Positions 11,867 through 23,924 of a DNA stretch of 64,000 nt are shown here, piece by piece. Within the stretch, counting starts at the first letter, position 1, and the number at the start of each line of letters is the position of its first letter. Source of the stretch: Lumnitzera littorea (Eukaryota; Streptophyta; Magnoliopsida; Myrtales; Combretaceae); assembly GCA_024138015.1 (NCBI GenBank), contig JAMXBB010000010.1:14087323-14151322 (forward strand), read 5' to 3'. The notes below the pieces were generated by a model. The model saw nothing but the letters and a program-made list of their open reading frames with translations. It had not been told where the DNA came from and searched no databases. Made by a program: the position numbers and the translations under genes.

Positions 11867-13470
11867 TGTCACGCTATAAAAACGATAAAGTCGTAACAGT
11901 CCAACTGTATACACTAGCCTACAATAAAAACCTAAACACTCAATTGCTATTGTAGACTTGGTATCCAAGGCATATATAACTAAACTACTCTGAATCATTT
12001 GTAATTCAATGAATATAACTAACTTAAAAATGTTATATATAAGAAAACATTGATTTGTATAAAATACTATAAGAAAACTTGTAAAGAAAATCTAATTTAT
12101 CTTTTTAAATTAAGCTATAACACAAATTAGGTTGACTAGGAGACCCAACTAACTCTAAAAACAAAAGACATAAAAGTGCCTTGGTTCCATTCATTCCTCA
12201 CTCAGAACCCTTTTGCCCATCTTTCTTATGTTGGATAGTTAATAAAACACGCTATATCTACTAGAACTTACAAAAGAAATCTATGGAAAAGTGACAACCA
12301 CTAATCAAAAAGAGGAATAGAGATAAAAGTATGCATACATAACAAAGCAATTAGGGTTGTCAATAAATTTAATTTAGTGAAATGCACAAATAAATGCTAT
12401 TCACAATGTTATCCAATCCATTGTGATATTTAATAAATTTTGCACACTCTAATATGGGTTTTAAGGAGTTTCCATCGATGCAATACCTTAACTCGTGGCC
12501 AAACCCAATTTTTTGCAATGGAAATATTGCTCCTCTCATGACTACCTTTAAATCAATACCCCCAACCTTACTACAACCTTCTTTTTTGTCACCTAATTTG
12601 GAACAGGGTTGGGAAGAGACCATTCTTGCTATCTTCTTCACAGGGATCAGTATTTAGCCATAGAATCCTAACCGTCCTTAGTAGATTGCAATGCATGTCA
12701 AGTTAAATTTTAAGTCAAGTTTAGGTTAGTTCAGTTTAAGTAATGATCAACCAAATCCAAATAGTCCAATAGCAAGTAACCTTTAAGAAAGCAATCATGA
12801 CTTACATGGTTTTAGGGATAATTAGGCTCTAATAGATGTTTTCCACCACATTAAGGTGACACTTTACTACTAAGTTATATCCCTTCTCGACTTCCATCAA
12901 GAAAAAAAATAGAATTGACTAATCCTAAGAGAAAGGGTTGAGAAACTCAACATTACTATTCTTAAATAGCTTGGATTTGATGTAGAGCTTAGCTCTCACA
13001 ATAAAATAACAATATCCAATCACGTTACTCTAGCCATCCCCTTACCCCAAAAAAAAAAAAAAACCCCTCTTTAAGTTTAAGCCTAGTATTTCGAATCACA
13101 CATGTTGCACAAGTGCAATTGGCTATTTACAATTACAAATAACTACATACTTCAACCTTTAAGTACTTTAAATAGTACTCTAAAATGTTGTGAAGTGTTG
13201 ATCCCACTTAACTAAAATTCTTATTGCTCACACTAGTTGCAAATGTCAAACTTTTTCATCGTTATTTCCTATGTTATAATTAATAGTTTTAGGTTTCATA
13301 TAATTTATGAGACAACAATAATTTATTTATCATATATTATATTAAGTTTGTCACTTCTATACCAAGGAATACTTATATTAAGTGGTTAAGAATTAAGGTT
13401 ACTTAAATAAGTTCTTACCCATGTACAGTTTAAGTCACTTTTTGAGTCATCATCCAAGTCACCCTCCAAC
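11867..13470 (-). mobile_element. Family-E long LTR, truncated (copy 1)
   Basis: Starts TGTCACGC on the plus strand, aligns with the start of families A and B (AAAGTCGTAACAGTC, then a TATACAC/TGTAAAC block and a CAAGGC block), and includes the central core shared by all three families at about 12,400-12,715 (AATCCATTGTGATAT, AATGGAAA, GGATCAGTATTTAGCC, GCATGTCAAGTT). The match to copy 2 ends at 13,470, where the hAT-bearing region begins, so the element is cut there. Orientation follows families A and B and is inferred. Confidence 0.55.
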
Positions 13471-13584
13471 TTAGAGGGTAATACCCAATGCTTCATCCGA
13501 ACTACTTGACCTCGTGTCACTCTCACTATTAAGAAACCATATATATGGATAATCTCTTTGATTACGTATTTATGCATCAGCCTA

Positions 13585-14750
13585 ATCCTTTAAGCATATG
13601 CAGGCTTCAATGGTTTCTAAATGCATCGAAAGGTGTTGGGGATTAAGGAGTCGCCTACCTAAATTGAAAGCCAACTCGAAAGGGACCATTGAAGCCGAAG
13701 GTACTAGAATGTCACAACCCACTAAGGAAAGGATCGGCATTGTGTAAGCCTTGTTGGACCACCTAGAGAAAACATCGTAATATTCCTCTTCTATTTCCAC
13801 CCGTTGTTGTACCTCATAAACCAATAGCTCTCCAAATTCACTACTAGAATCGAATGTACTCCCTAAATCTCTACTACTTCTTACAATTTGTTTGCTTCGC
13901 TTGTCGAGTACATAACTACTGACCCACACTAGTTGTGGTGAATTATGTATCCTTTGCTTATCAAAAGCGTACAAAGTTTTAAACATGGCTTATACTTCTA
14001 AATCGAGCATAGCTACATGATACTCAACATTCTGAACCCCAACACCTTGATAGAACTCTTCGAAGAGACTACAGGTGGCAGAAAATTTATACCTTAGATC
14101 TAACGTAGTAGTCACATAGAAGAGGTAAGGAAATGGTATGAAATAATATTTGAGTTTCTGAATCATACCCTAAATAGTAGAGTACAGGATAGGAACATTT
14201 CTATGTTACTACAATACATCTAAAATGTCAACTAAGTTGAGGAGAATGAGATTGCTCGTTAGGCAGCACAATCCAGACAATTTTTTTGTCGCGATCAAGA
14301 AGGCCCTCAACAGTGCCTTCATTCGCTTACATAGCTTCCAATCATAATCTATCATCAAACCTAGGGTGATATCAATATTGGTAATTATCATATAGTTATA
14401 GAATGTTGACAAACTGACCCTCATCTTGTATGCATGTGAAAGCATCTTGTAAGTCAAATTCCACCTTGTTGTGCAATCCAAAGGTAGAAGTCACTGATCA
14501 TTATTGTCTCCATTGGCAATGCAAATTTGTAAAAACTTTGCAAGCTTTCTCTTAGAAGCATGCATAGCATTTATTGCACATCAAATCTATACTAAGTGAA
14601 GGTTCAAACCACAATCCTCAAGATCGACATTCACTACCAAGCTGAACATGTGGTAAACACATTGAACATGGAATAAGTTGCCATCGCATATCAGATTGAA
14701 GGTACTCTTCAAGTATCGGACTAAAGTTGTATTATTGGCCCCCAATGGTC
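13585..14750 (-). pseudogene. hAT-family transposase remnant
   Basis: A cut-and-paste DNA transposase of the hAT (Ac-like) superfamily, C-terminal half. From the 5' side it reads GANNTTLVRYLK, NLFHVQCVYHMFSLVV, a LLPLDCTTRWNLTYKML block (the conserved TRWNSTY motif) at about 14,440-14,490, and WKLCKRMKALLRAF. Near 13,780-13,600 it ends with the dimerisation domain: EYYDVFSRWSNK, YTMPILSLVGCDILVPSASM, FELAFNLGRRLLNP, ETIEACICLKD. Interruptions include a stop before LLPLD. The usual SSAxSERxFS motif is changed (SMVPFELAF), which suggests old decay. The N-terminal zinc finger and catalytic start were not found, nor were terminal inverted repeats. Confidence 0.85.
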
Positions 14751-14764
14751 AAAATCTCCCATTG

Positions 14765-14774
14765 TCTATAAAGG
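14765..14774 (+). promoter_or_regulatory. TATA box before a plus-strand transposon ORF
   Basis: TCTATAAAGG followed by a CA/TC-rich leader and an ATG at 14,897 about 125 bases on. Similar TATA-plus-leader arrangements precede the antisense ORFs of Tat-1 and Tat-2. Confidence 0.55.
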
Positions 14775-14896
14775 CCAACACTCCATTCATTCTTACAACT
14801 TCAACACTTCTTCCTCCTCACTTTCTTTCACATACTTACTCCCTCCAACACTACTCTACATTATTTTTGAAGTCTTTTTCCACCTAAAGATTCATT

Positions 14897-15405
14897 ATGG
14901 AAGGCTCATCATGCCACCGCACTATCCAATCTCAAACACAAGCTAGGGGTAAGTGTCCTTGGGTCACTCATCTACTCTACCACACCCACCGAGTTGTCCA
15001 ACCAAGGCTTACTCCGTGCATCTAGTTACCCCCTAAATGCAGCATCACTTTATGGATGGATTCCACAATCGAATGTTCTCCTTACCTGGTCGTACAACTT
15101 TGAAGAGCTCAATGAGATCTATGACTTCTAAGGTGCTCTTCAAGCGATAGGATTTCTGAAATTGGTAGAGTTAGAGAATGAGACGTACGTTGATTTGGTC
15201 CAATTGTTTTACTCCAACCTGATCACTAATATCGTCTATCCTGATGACGACATCCTGCCCTAGCTTAAAACAAATCGAGATGCCGGCTTTCTCACCACTT
15301 TCGTGTTTAGCTAAATCCTAGAAATCACTCTAGACTTCATCAATGATTTATTCAATTAGCTTAATGGAGATGTTATATATATGCCAATAGCTTGAGATAT
15401 GTTAG
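14897..15405 (+). pseudogene. Remnant of a putative plant transposon protein ORF
   Basis: After an ATG (MEGSSCHRTIQSQ) the best translation needs frame changes and gives ATSLYGWIPQSNVLLTW, FEELNEIYDF, IGFLKLVELENETYVDLVQL, then FYSNLITNIVYPDDDIL. This resembles the accessory protein domain found in plant gypsy-type elements and annotated as putative plant transposon protein. It stops before any coiled-coil region because the family-A LTR begins at about 15,450. It may be the start of an antisense ORF from a third Tat-like element. The function of such proteins is not known. Confidence 0.5.
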
Positions 15406-16164
15406 CTGCATTTTTACGTGTTTTTTAGCAGTCAATATGTCCAAATGAAGCGCAGCACCTACACAACGTCTTAGCCAGCAGTTGCTAGCTTTAGAGTAGT
15501 TATATGCCGCTTCTTAGCCAGCACCTACACAACGTCTATAGGGATGTGAGCAACCATAGCTCAGTTATGATGGAGGACTTAAAACTATACCAAAAACACA
15601 ACAAGGTTTTCAATCACTTATTAGGTACAATGCATGTGCAAGCAAATGCCATTGCACGATGTTGTCCGACCTGTCGTGAGATTAGAGAAATTGCGCCCGC
15701 TCTAATCCGGGTTGAGGAGTTGTCGTTAATGCAACAGCTCACGACCAAACCCAGGCTTGTGTAATGGAGACCTTGCTCCTCCCGCAACTACCTTCAAACC
15801 AATGTCTTCACCTTCGCCGCGACCTCCTCTCCTGTCATTTAGTTCAACTGAGGATGAAGAAGGGACCATTTTGCAATTCTGCACTATCCCTTCCGAAGGG
15901 GTCGGTATTTGGCTGGAGAGTCCTAAGTTCCCCTAACGGGTTGCCATGCATGTCCAATTATGATTACTGGTCGTATATTTGATTAAGTCCAGTTTAAGAT
16001 GAACAATCATTACATACAAATCATACAATATATGCTAGAACAACAAACAGAATCATAGCATCACCCATAATCAAACACATGCACACTTCAACTATCTAAC
16101 AAGCACAACCAAGCATAATCTTAAGCCTCCAAAATACAGCAACATCATATTAATCCCAACTTAC

Positions 16165-16222
16165 CTCGACTCCTCGCTCACTCACTCGAGGTCCGATTTG
16201 CTCAGGCCATCGCTGATCATCC
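16165..16222 (-). other. Putative mini-exon in LTR A1
   Basis: 58 nt between an acceptor (GTGTTATAG) and a donor (GAGTCGAG then GTAAGTTGGG) on the minus strand. The sequence starts GGATGATCAGCGATGG and matches the exon at 51,169-51,226. In the A2 copy the ATG frame is open to the donor (starting MIGDGLSKSDLEQVSEES); here it has a TGA. The next acceptor (TTGTGTAG then GTGCTGG) is at 15,524. Confidence 0.5.
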
Positions 16223-17626
16223 CTATAACACAAACGCGGTTTCAGCTTTTCATATAACTATTATAGGTTCGTTTTATCCTATAACGCTTATTGTTAGGTT
16301 TTGTTTAAGGTTTAATATGCCTAATTATCTAGGTATTAAGTCTTTTACAATTATTCTAGGTTTGGGGTTAGATTCAAGTTCGGTTTTCGTATCGATTTCT
16401 AAATTAAATTTTAGTTCGATTTCTAAGTAATGTTTTAGATTCCAACCCTAGAAATCCGTTTCAACCCATAATGTGAAATTAATCACATTACTTCCCGATC
16501 TCCTAAATACCATCATTACCCCTAGTCAGTATTTATTTTACCTGGTACACTTAAATCCATATTAGTGTACCGAATTCACTTCTATTGTAAGAAATTTTTA
16601 CATTTTTCATATAATTACATCAATTCAAGTTTCCTATCAGATTTATTGTACATTTTTATTATTATCAAAATATCAATTTTTATTATAATATTTTCTATTT
16701 ATTATATTTCCATTAATTACCTATTATGTATTATTACCTTTTATGTATATAATACACTTCTAATATTTCTATCACTCTTATTACCATCTCTAAACATCAA
16801 TTATTATTTCAAAATGTCTAAATCCATCCTAAATCAGATTTTACTCCAAATTTCCCTAATTTACAAAATTAACTATTTTTCCTATTACTCATTTACTACA
16901 TAATTAACCTAATAATTACATCTAACACCCTAAATACTACAAGTATCATACTCCATCAGATTTCCACATCCTAAAACATCTATTTATTCACTAAGTCAGT
17001 AATTAATAATTTAATTACTTAATTAACCTTAAATTACCCATTTTATGCCTAATTTTAAGGCCTAAAAATTATCTAAAAATTTCAAAAATTAATTTTTGAA
17101 AACGGGCTTCATAGCACTATTTTATATCATCTAAGTAATCTACACAAAAATTTTTGGCTCGAAACTACATTCCTAAGGTCATTTATTTCTAAACCAAAAC
17201 ATGCTCGGTTTTGCATGATTTCTTAAGGACCCTATATCACGAGATATATTTTCATCAAAATAATATTTTTCCTAAAAACTACATGCAAAAATATTCTAGA
17301 ATAACAAAATTTATAATTTTCTAATAAAATTTACTATTTTTACAAAATTATACAAGAATTGGGCTGAAAATTGGACTCACCGATTTGGGTGGCTCCGGCC
17401 ACCGCCGGCCGCCGTGGCCTTCTCGGCTGGCCTGGGCGCTGCCACCACCGTGTGGTGGTGGTGGCCACCCACTCCCAGCTGCTCGTCTAGTGTGGGTTCC
17501 TTTTGAAAGCCCTAATTGCACAGTTTTTTCTAATTTTTTTCTAAACCGAATTTTTCTCTCAATTTTTGCCTCTCCCTAATTTTCTCTGATTTCTAACTGT
17601 CCAAATGAGTTCTTGGATTTTTCCTG

Positions 17627-17636
17627 CTATTTATAG
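17627..17636 (-). promoter_or_regulatory. TATA box inside LTR A1
   Basis: Minus-strand CTATAAATAG, about 250 bases upstream of the first putative donor CCCAAATCG then GTGAGT at 17,380. An AGAGA/AAAA-rich leader and the GC-rich patch follow, as expected for exon 1 of an LTR transcript. Confidence 0.55.
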
Positions 17637-18197
17637 GGCTTTAGGGGATTTATTGTGCATTAAATGGGACAAGACAATTGCCTTATCCCTAAATTTTTGG
17701 CTTTTGTGTTGTTCTAATATAATTGGTTGATTTTCCTTTTTCAGATTCTAACTTGCCACGACCAACTTTGCATCATTCCACACTCTTCTGATTTTTTTCT
17801 GATTTTTCCACAATTAATTTATAATTTTCTTTAATTATTTACTAAGTTTTTGACTAATTTAGGTAATTTCGCGTATTTTTATCTACACGTAAATACATAT
17901 GAGGTACACGTAAACATTCCTAATTATTATTTAGGTCATTCTAAAATTTTTAGTATACATATAATTTATCTCTAGTAATTTATTAGTTATTAGATTACAC
18001 TTTTTGCCTTTTCAGTAATTAACAATTATTATGCTTAAAATTTGAAAATTTTATAGTCTCCTATTTTATTACTTATTTTCTTAAATTCAAGTTTACGAGG
18101 TCATTTTTACTAATATTTCTCTCAATAATTTATAATTTAAGCTCGATCAGATTTTTCAGCTGATCGAAACCTTGAGTGAGTGGTTGTGAGGCTTACA

Positions 18198-20245
18198 CCA
18201 TGAAGCTCATCTAACATGTTATCGAGCATCGGTATCAGGTATATGTACTTGATAGTAATTTGGTTGATTACTCAGTAATCAATGCACATGCGCTATGAAC
18301 CATCTTTCTTAAGGACGAGAAGAGCTAGTATAGTACAAGGGCTCATGCTCTCCCTCACATATCCTCGCTCTATAAGTTCATTCACTTGTCTTTTCAACTC
18401 GGCAGCCTGCTTAGGGTTCATTCTGTATGCAGGTCAGTTTGGTAGGTGGCGCTTAGCTGTAGATTAATACAGTGCTCGATGCTTCGGACTGGAGGCAATT
18501 CTTTAAGGAATAGATTAGAAAACTTATTTAGTAAGCTTCAAATTTCATCAACGATATCCTCTAAATCTCCCATTTCTAATAATCTTCTGATCAATAAGAA
18601 CATAGATTCTTTAGCCTTTTCAACAACTCGAAGCTCTCTTTAACTCATCACTAAGGCATTCTTCTTACTTGCTCAGGTGAACTGATTGTAGGTTTCATTT
18701 ACTTGAGACAAGGTCAAGGTTTGCATTACAATCTTCTTTCTATCCTTAACAAAGGCATAAGTGTTCTTATACCCATCATGAGTAACACATTTGTCGAACA
18801 ACCAAGGTCATCCAAGCTGTAGATGTGAAGCTCCCATGAGGACGATATCTCATACTACTTTGTCCCTATATACACTCCTAATACTAAATGGTACGGTCAC
18901 TTATTTAGTCACTTACAAAGCACCCTTATCATGAAGCCAATGTAGCTTATAAGGTTGGCAAACCTAACCTCTACACAAAGGACTGTACAATGACATTGGT
19001 ACAACTTCCCCCATCCATAATGATTGTATACAATTGCCCTTTGATGGTACACTTAATATGGAATAGATTCTCCCTCTAGTCCTCCTCAAAGTTTAGCAAG
19101 GAACTCAATACTCGTCTCAAGACTAGGTTCATTACTTCTCCCTGGTCGGCATAGATACAGGTCTCCTCTTCCTCTTCGACTTCGAGTTTTTCAACATCTT
19201 CTTCTTTTTCGAGCTCACTCTCATCAGATCCACTACATCTCCTTAAAGTACCATGACACATCGGTTCAAACACTTAATAACCATATGTTCGAAGCCTAAG
19301 CATTTAAAGCATTTCACCTCATTAATCTTCCACCCAAAGGTCTACCCTTTTTCATATTTCACCTCATTAGTCTAACACTTCGTCTTCCATCTTTTGTTTT
19401 GGCTGCATTCAGATTTTTCCACCATATAATGGCATACCCAATAAACTCCAGTGCAGCAAGTCAGACTTTGACAGCATCCGTATTCCCATAACATTCAAAC
19501 ACTTTCTTAACCTTTTTTTTTCCCACTCCAAGTATTTATCTGCATCTCTACTTCCATTGAAAGGCGGAATTTAAACCTTGACATTATCTAACCCTTAAGG
19601 GACTCAGCGTCCTCGTCCCTGCACTTGGTAATAGTCAGCTCCTTCTTCTTCTTCCCTAAATTCTTTAACATCCAACTCCTCATCATCTTCCTCAATCTCT
19701 ACCAACTCCAGTCTTCGTCTAGCAGCTCAGTCTACTACTCTTCCAGCTCATTGTGGTTGAACTAGGTGATTGATTCAATTACCTTGTCTATGGTATCTCT
19801 TAGGGGCATTTTCTTGTGGGTTATGGTGCTATATTCCATGGGGTTGTTGTCTGTTAACTTGCATTGCTATGACTAAACTCTCAATAAGGTTGGTTAGTCC
19901 GTTAAGTTTGTCATCAACCAACCTTGAGGTGTTACTATCATTATGACTATGACCAAGTTTAGCACCACTACTCTAATCACCAATAACTCTTTAAACACTC
20001 GAATCTAACATGTTGTAATACTTCTCGGATAGATTAATAACTCATGAACAACTTTAATACCCAATAATCACTCAAATGGAATAGTAGCGACTTGCTCTAT
20101 TTTCGTAATGAAAAACAGATTAATAATGAAACTACACTTACTTACATTCAAACACACTATAGTAGCTACGAAGGCAACACGATAGCTACTAACAGCAAAG
20201 TGAACTAAAACTTCATTGCAACTTTACATACTCCTTCGCCAAATC
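18198..20245 (-). pseudogene. Gypsy family-C gag-pol remnant
   Basis: Minus-strand Ty3/gypsy polyprotein. From the 5' side: gag pieces with FNGSRDADKYLEWEKKVKK and LEFIGYAIIWW (about 19,560-19,420); a zinc-knuckle piece CFKCLGFEHMVI (about 19,300); an acidic linker at 19,273-19,076; protease with CTIKGQLYTIIMDGGSCTNV (about 18,985-19,060); and RT start with AELKRQVNELIERGYVRES, MSPCTILALLVLKKDGSWRM and DNMLDELHG. The MDGGSCTN and RESMSPC forms are typical of chromovirus-like plant gypsy elements. RT stops at 18,198, where LTR A1 lies. RNase H and integrase are absent, and many stops are present. Confidence 0.85.
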
Positions 20246-20247
20246 GT

Positions 20248-20259
20248 ACTCTGATACCA
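20248..20259 (-). promoter_or_regulatory. Primer-binding site of gypsy family C
   Basis: Minus-strand TGGTATCAGAGT, a match to the initiator-Met-tRNA PBS, lying between the gag region and the LTR at 20,262-21,096. It fixes the orientation of the element and of all family-C LTRs. Confidence 0.8.
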
Positions 20260-20261
20260 AC

Positions 20262-21096
20262 GAAGCTAATATATCTCCGAGGTCAGACATACAGAGAAGC
20301 ACCATAATGAAGCAAACAAAACACAAACAAGGAAAAAGTTAGCAAAGTCTAAGCAGCTATCAAATGGATATGATACACCACTCAATCTAACTCAGCCTAC
20401 AATCCACCAGATATGACACACCGATCCAAACTGAAGAATCACTTGCCACTACTCCTTGCTAAAGGGAATAGATAAGAGTTGAATGATAATGAGAACACTA
20501 AGGTTGCTCAACATGAATAATTCTGTATGGATTAATTGCTTTTCTACACATAAGAAAGTAGGGGGTTTATATAGTCATACACTAGGGTTACTTTACATCT
20601 ATGAAAAAACTAAAGGATATTCTACAATTAGGTTACATAAAACATACTAAAAGAGGTAAAACAAACAAAGACTATTTAGTATGGAAAAGAAAAAATCATT
20701 TTGGAATATTATGTCAAAAGATACGTGTCGCTTGGTGGCAAGAGGGGAGAAATATGATACAAGGTAGGCGAAAGTAGAATAACGTTTGCAATCAAGAGCT
20801 GACCTGATCTGGATCAAGTTAGGAGCTAATCAATCTAGAAAAGAAGTCAGCTAAATTGGAGTCAAATGCTTGTAGTTGATTAGGGAGCTTGGCTTAACTA
20901 GTCGTGGAATGTATTCTAGACTAAGACTTCGCTGCTGGGTAGAAGCATGTCTGACACATGTGAGGATCTGATAGACAAGTCAGTAGGAGATAAATTCGAC
21001 ATAGGAATCCTCGTCTCGGCTTTGGTTTCGAGCTAGTATTCTCCGTGCGAGTCCTTAGAGTCCTCTAGCTCGACTACGAGTGATTGGTCTAGGGCA
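20262..21096 (-). repeat. Gypsy family-C 5' LTR (C2)
   Basis: About 835 bp lying next to the PBS. It matches 4,190-5,065 and the split copy at 23,925-24,279/32,835-33,250. The right end is placed at AGGGCA, just before copy 2 of the segmental duplication starts. Terminal TG/CA are not clean. Confidence 0.7.
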
Positions 21097-21106
21097 TGAT
21101 TCTTAT

Positions 21107-22359
21107 CATAATGTTTACTAGCTGACTCAATTTGGGTATAATACTTAAGTAGGAGAAATAATGTTTAGTTTTCTCCTCTTATTTAATGTGCTTCTAGAAT
21201 TCACCACTTTAAATAATATGATTAGTCCAATGTTTTTAAAGAATCCAAAATTGAAGTTATTTTGAATTGCTTCTTAGTTATAACTAGAGTTTATTCGCGA
21301 TAAAATTGATATATCAAAGTAAAGTTCCTTTAATTGTCAAAATCCTTATGAATAACAAGCTATAATTAAATCATCTTACCTAGTAGAAAATAACAATAAG
21401 ATGCATTTCAAAAGATTTTGGAAGCTAAAACTTTATTTTAGAAAGTCATTTTATCAAGTTCTATTATATCATTTTTCAAACAATTTTCCTTATAGAAAGA
21501 CATCGATTTCAATCATTCTTTACTCCTCATGGGTTCTTGAAGGGAGCATCTGATTAATTCTTCAAATTTTTATTTAATCAAAATATTTTCTAGCCATTGA
21601 AATTAATATCTTGCCAAAACTCCATAGAATTTCTCTAGATTGTTGAACAAGAGAGGAACTTACCTTATTAAATAAGCTCAATCTTTTCTATAAATTGGAG
21701 TTTAGCCTAAGGTTAAGTACAATAGTTGAGTGATTTGTTTGTGTGATTGAGAATGTTAACTTTTCAAGATTAACTAGCAAAAGCTCATGTGTGTTTAGGA
21801 AATTTTCAACCAAGTGTTGGTTATGTTATGTAAGAATTGAGTACTTTTAAGAGAATTTATTTATGGGGAAGTGTAGTTGTAGATGTTGTTTTTAACTCTC
21901 AAGTCATAAGTTTAAGATGTTAGTGGGGTTGTTCATGAGAAGTATTTAAGAGTTAGGCTACAAGAGTCTAAAAGAATGCCAAAAAAGCACGAGGATTTAG
22001 TATTAAAAGAAGCCTTTATTTGTTATTTGAGAGTAGACACATTTACAAAGACTCACTATACTTGATTTTTAAACTAATTTTAGCCTATTCTTACTGGTTA
22101 AAGTAGTAGAGCTAATAGAGAGGATTAACGCATGAGGTGGAAACTCTATATATGTAAACTCAATTTTTTTTTCCTCTCATATTATTTATTTTATCCATAT
22201 TTGCTTGGCTTCATTCGAGTTTTTAGGCATTCAATAGTTTTGTGCACTACTCTATTGTTAAATTATTTTTGTAAGTAAATTCAAATGGGACTTATTATAA
22301 TACTAGACAAAGGTTTTATGACAACTAATTTACCCTCCTATTAGTTACATACATTGGGA
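21107..22359 (+). repeat. Putative 5' LTR region of Copia-1 (copy 2)
   Basis: Counterpart of 783-2,055, with one deletion near 21,390 where copy 1 has an extra stretch. It is followed by a PBS-like TGGTATAGAG at 22,368. Confidence 0.5.
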
Positions 22360-22446
22360 TCTAAAATTGGTATAGAGTCTAAGCTACTTTTTGAGCAAAA
22401 GATCATGGTGACCAATGGTGTATGCCTAACTTAGAGAAATCTACCA

Positions 22447-23100
22447 TGGTTTGCTAGAGATAATTTTGTCTATTGGAAATGCATAATAGAGATGTTTATC
22501 AAGGCAATGAAACCATGTGTAGCTAATGATCATTAATGGGTCTTTTGTTCCTACTTATGGTTTTACAAGTGAAATGAAGAGAAAAAAAAAAAAAAGAGTT
22601 TGATATATAAGAGTAAAGTGTCACTAAATCCTAAGTCCAAGCATATGATATTCTATGTTATACATTCATCAGAGTTCAACTATGTAAAAATGGTAAAAAT
22701 AAGATAAACTTGGAGCTACACATGAAGGAGACTTGCAAGTAAAGGAAAGAAAAATGAACACATTAACCTTAGACTACGAATTATTTAAAATGAATCAAGG
22801 TGAAAAGATTTAACAAATATATGTGAGATTAAAAGACATCATTAACGACTAATCTCTAGGTAATTGATGTCAAAATAGTGAAAGATTCTTAGGTTTATTC
22901 CTCGATTGTAGGATGCGAAAAGGATAGCAATTAAAGAGGCTAGAGATTTAAAAATTCTTCCTCTTGAAAACTTATTCTCTTTATTGATGTTTTATGAAAC
23001 TAGGATAAGAGTGATCAAGCAATGGAATAGAATATTGCTTTTAAAAGAAAAAATCATATTCCTCTAATGATAAGGATGATGAACTAGCTCTCTTCACAAG
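22447..23100 (+). pseudogene. Copia-1 gag remnant (UBN2-type), copy 2
   Basis: Same pieces as copy 1: DNFVYWKCIIEMFIKAMKPC, DYELFKMNQGEK, KRIAIKEARDL, NLFSLLMFYETR. It carries the same stops after GEKI and after the ND of the next block, so both were present before the duplication. It adds private changes, for example a TAA in place of the codon after DH. No pol follows. Confidence 0.75.
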
Positions 23101-23924
23101 CAAAATTTCGAAAGTGATACGTCGCACTAAGAACAGATAAGGGTGTCAGTATCAGGGTAGGTCCAAGCTTATAGAAGGCCTAAAATGAAAGGTGAAAAAA
23201 AAAAAATTAGAACAACAAAATGAGATAAATAAGTAAAGCACAAATGATTCCAAGGACATGACATACTAAGGAAACTTTGTGGACTCATAAAACTAGCTTA
23301 ATATGACGCATGAGTGGCTTGGTGAGGTCACTCACCAACTAGCCTTACTTAAAGGTTAGGATAAGAGTAAAGAAAAAGAGGATAAGCATACTAGCTCACA
23401 AAAGAGAAATATATTCAATATCAGATGATTGTTGTAGCTACATACTACAAAGGGTATTTATACTCAAAAACTTAGGGCATCCTATTTAAAATGGAAAAGA
23501 CCAAAAGAGGCATTGTCTAAAAGAAGTAATGTACAAAGAATAACAAAGGATACAAATGAGAAATCAAAGTAAATTAGTGATTAGTGCAACAGGATCCTTT
23601 CATGTGGAATTAGACATGTAGCATTTGGTCATTGAGGGCACTTATAGCAGAAACAACAAATGGTGCGATCGGGATAGGGATTACTGAGTCAGAGGTGCTA
23701 AGTAGACTTAAGAGTCCTTCCCAGACATGCAGGTTCGAATACGCACCAGGTTATTGGTACAAATATTGTCGAGCTACAGGTCGGCATGGTCATGATCTAG
23801 TAAACATGTGAAAAATACCAAGCTATCTGTAGAGCATACTTCAAGTCGGCACTTAACTATTAATAGACAAGTAGTTACTTGGCTCAACATGTAGAGTTGG
23901 TCGGTATAGAGAATTAGCTCACCA
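23101..23924. repeat. LTR-like segment F, copy 2
   Basis: Counterpart of 2,831-3,650. It is joined directly to the middle of the family-C LTR at about 23,920, so the Copia-2 RT fragment seen in copy 1 and the first 100 bases of the C LTR are missing here. Confidence 0.45.

Larger units (their letters stand above)
783..13470. repeat. Copy 1 of a large segmental duplication
   Basis: This block matches 21,107-40,958 in order and orientation, apart from indels and the 8.6-kb Tat-1 insertion in the other copy. The shared order is Copia-1 LTR region, Copia-1 gag, segment F, family-C LTR inside minus-strand Copia-2, Copia-2 LTR, the unidentified reading frame, repeat D and family-E LTR. Similarity starts near 'TTTACTAG' (783 and about 21,107) and stops at about 13,470 and 40,958. 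Shared nested order and shared stop codons favour duplication of one locus over independent insertions. Edges are accurate to tens of bases. Confidence 0.85.
15450..18197 (-). mobile_element. Family-A long LTR, left end truncated (A1)
   Basis: Matches 50,485-53,212 of the complete family-A LTR and ends at the same GAGGCTTACA terminus, so about the first 350 bases are missing. It includes the shared central core (15,600-15,960), a GC-rich patch at 17,384-17,490, a TATA box and splice-like signals on the minus strand. On the right it abuts a gypsy RT cut after LDELHG. At the left edge a 19-base phrase CAGCACCTACACAACGTCT occurs twice, 66 bases apart. Confidence 0.75.

Noticed and set aside
12369..12657. 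Overlapping open frames on both strands near 12.4-12.6 kb
   Set aside because: They coincide with the central core of the family-E LTR, and the other five copies of this core do not keep either frame.
16565..16903. 112-codon plus-strand frame rich in Ile, Phe and Tyr
   Set aside because: Low-complexity AT-rich sequence inside LTR A1; the A2 counterpart (51,590-51,930) does not keep it.
2064..20259. tRNA-like matches at the PBS sequences
   Set aside because: Only the tRNA 3' end complement is present; no cloverleaf.
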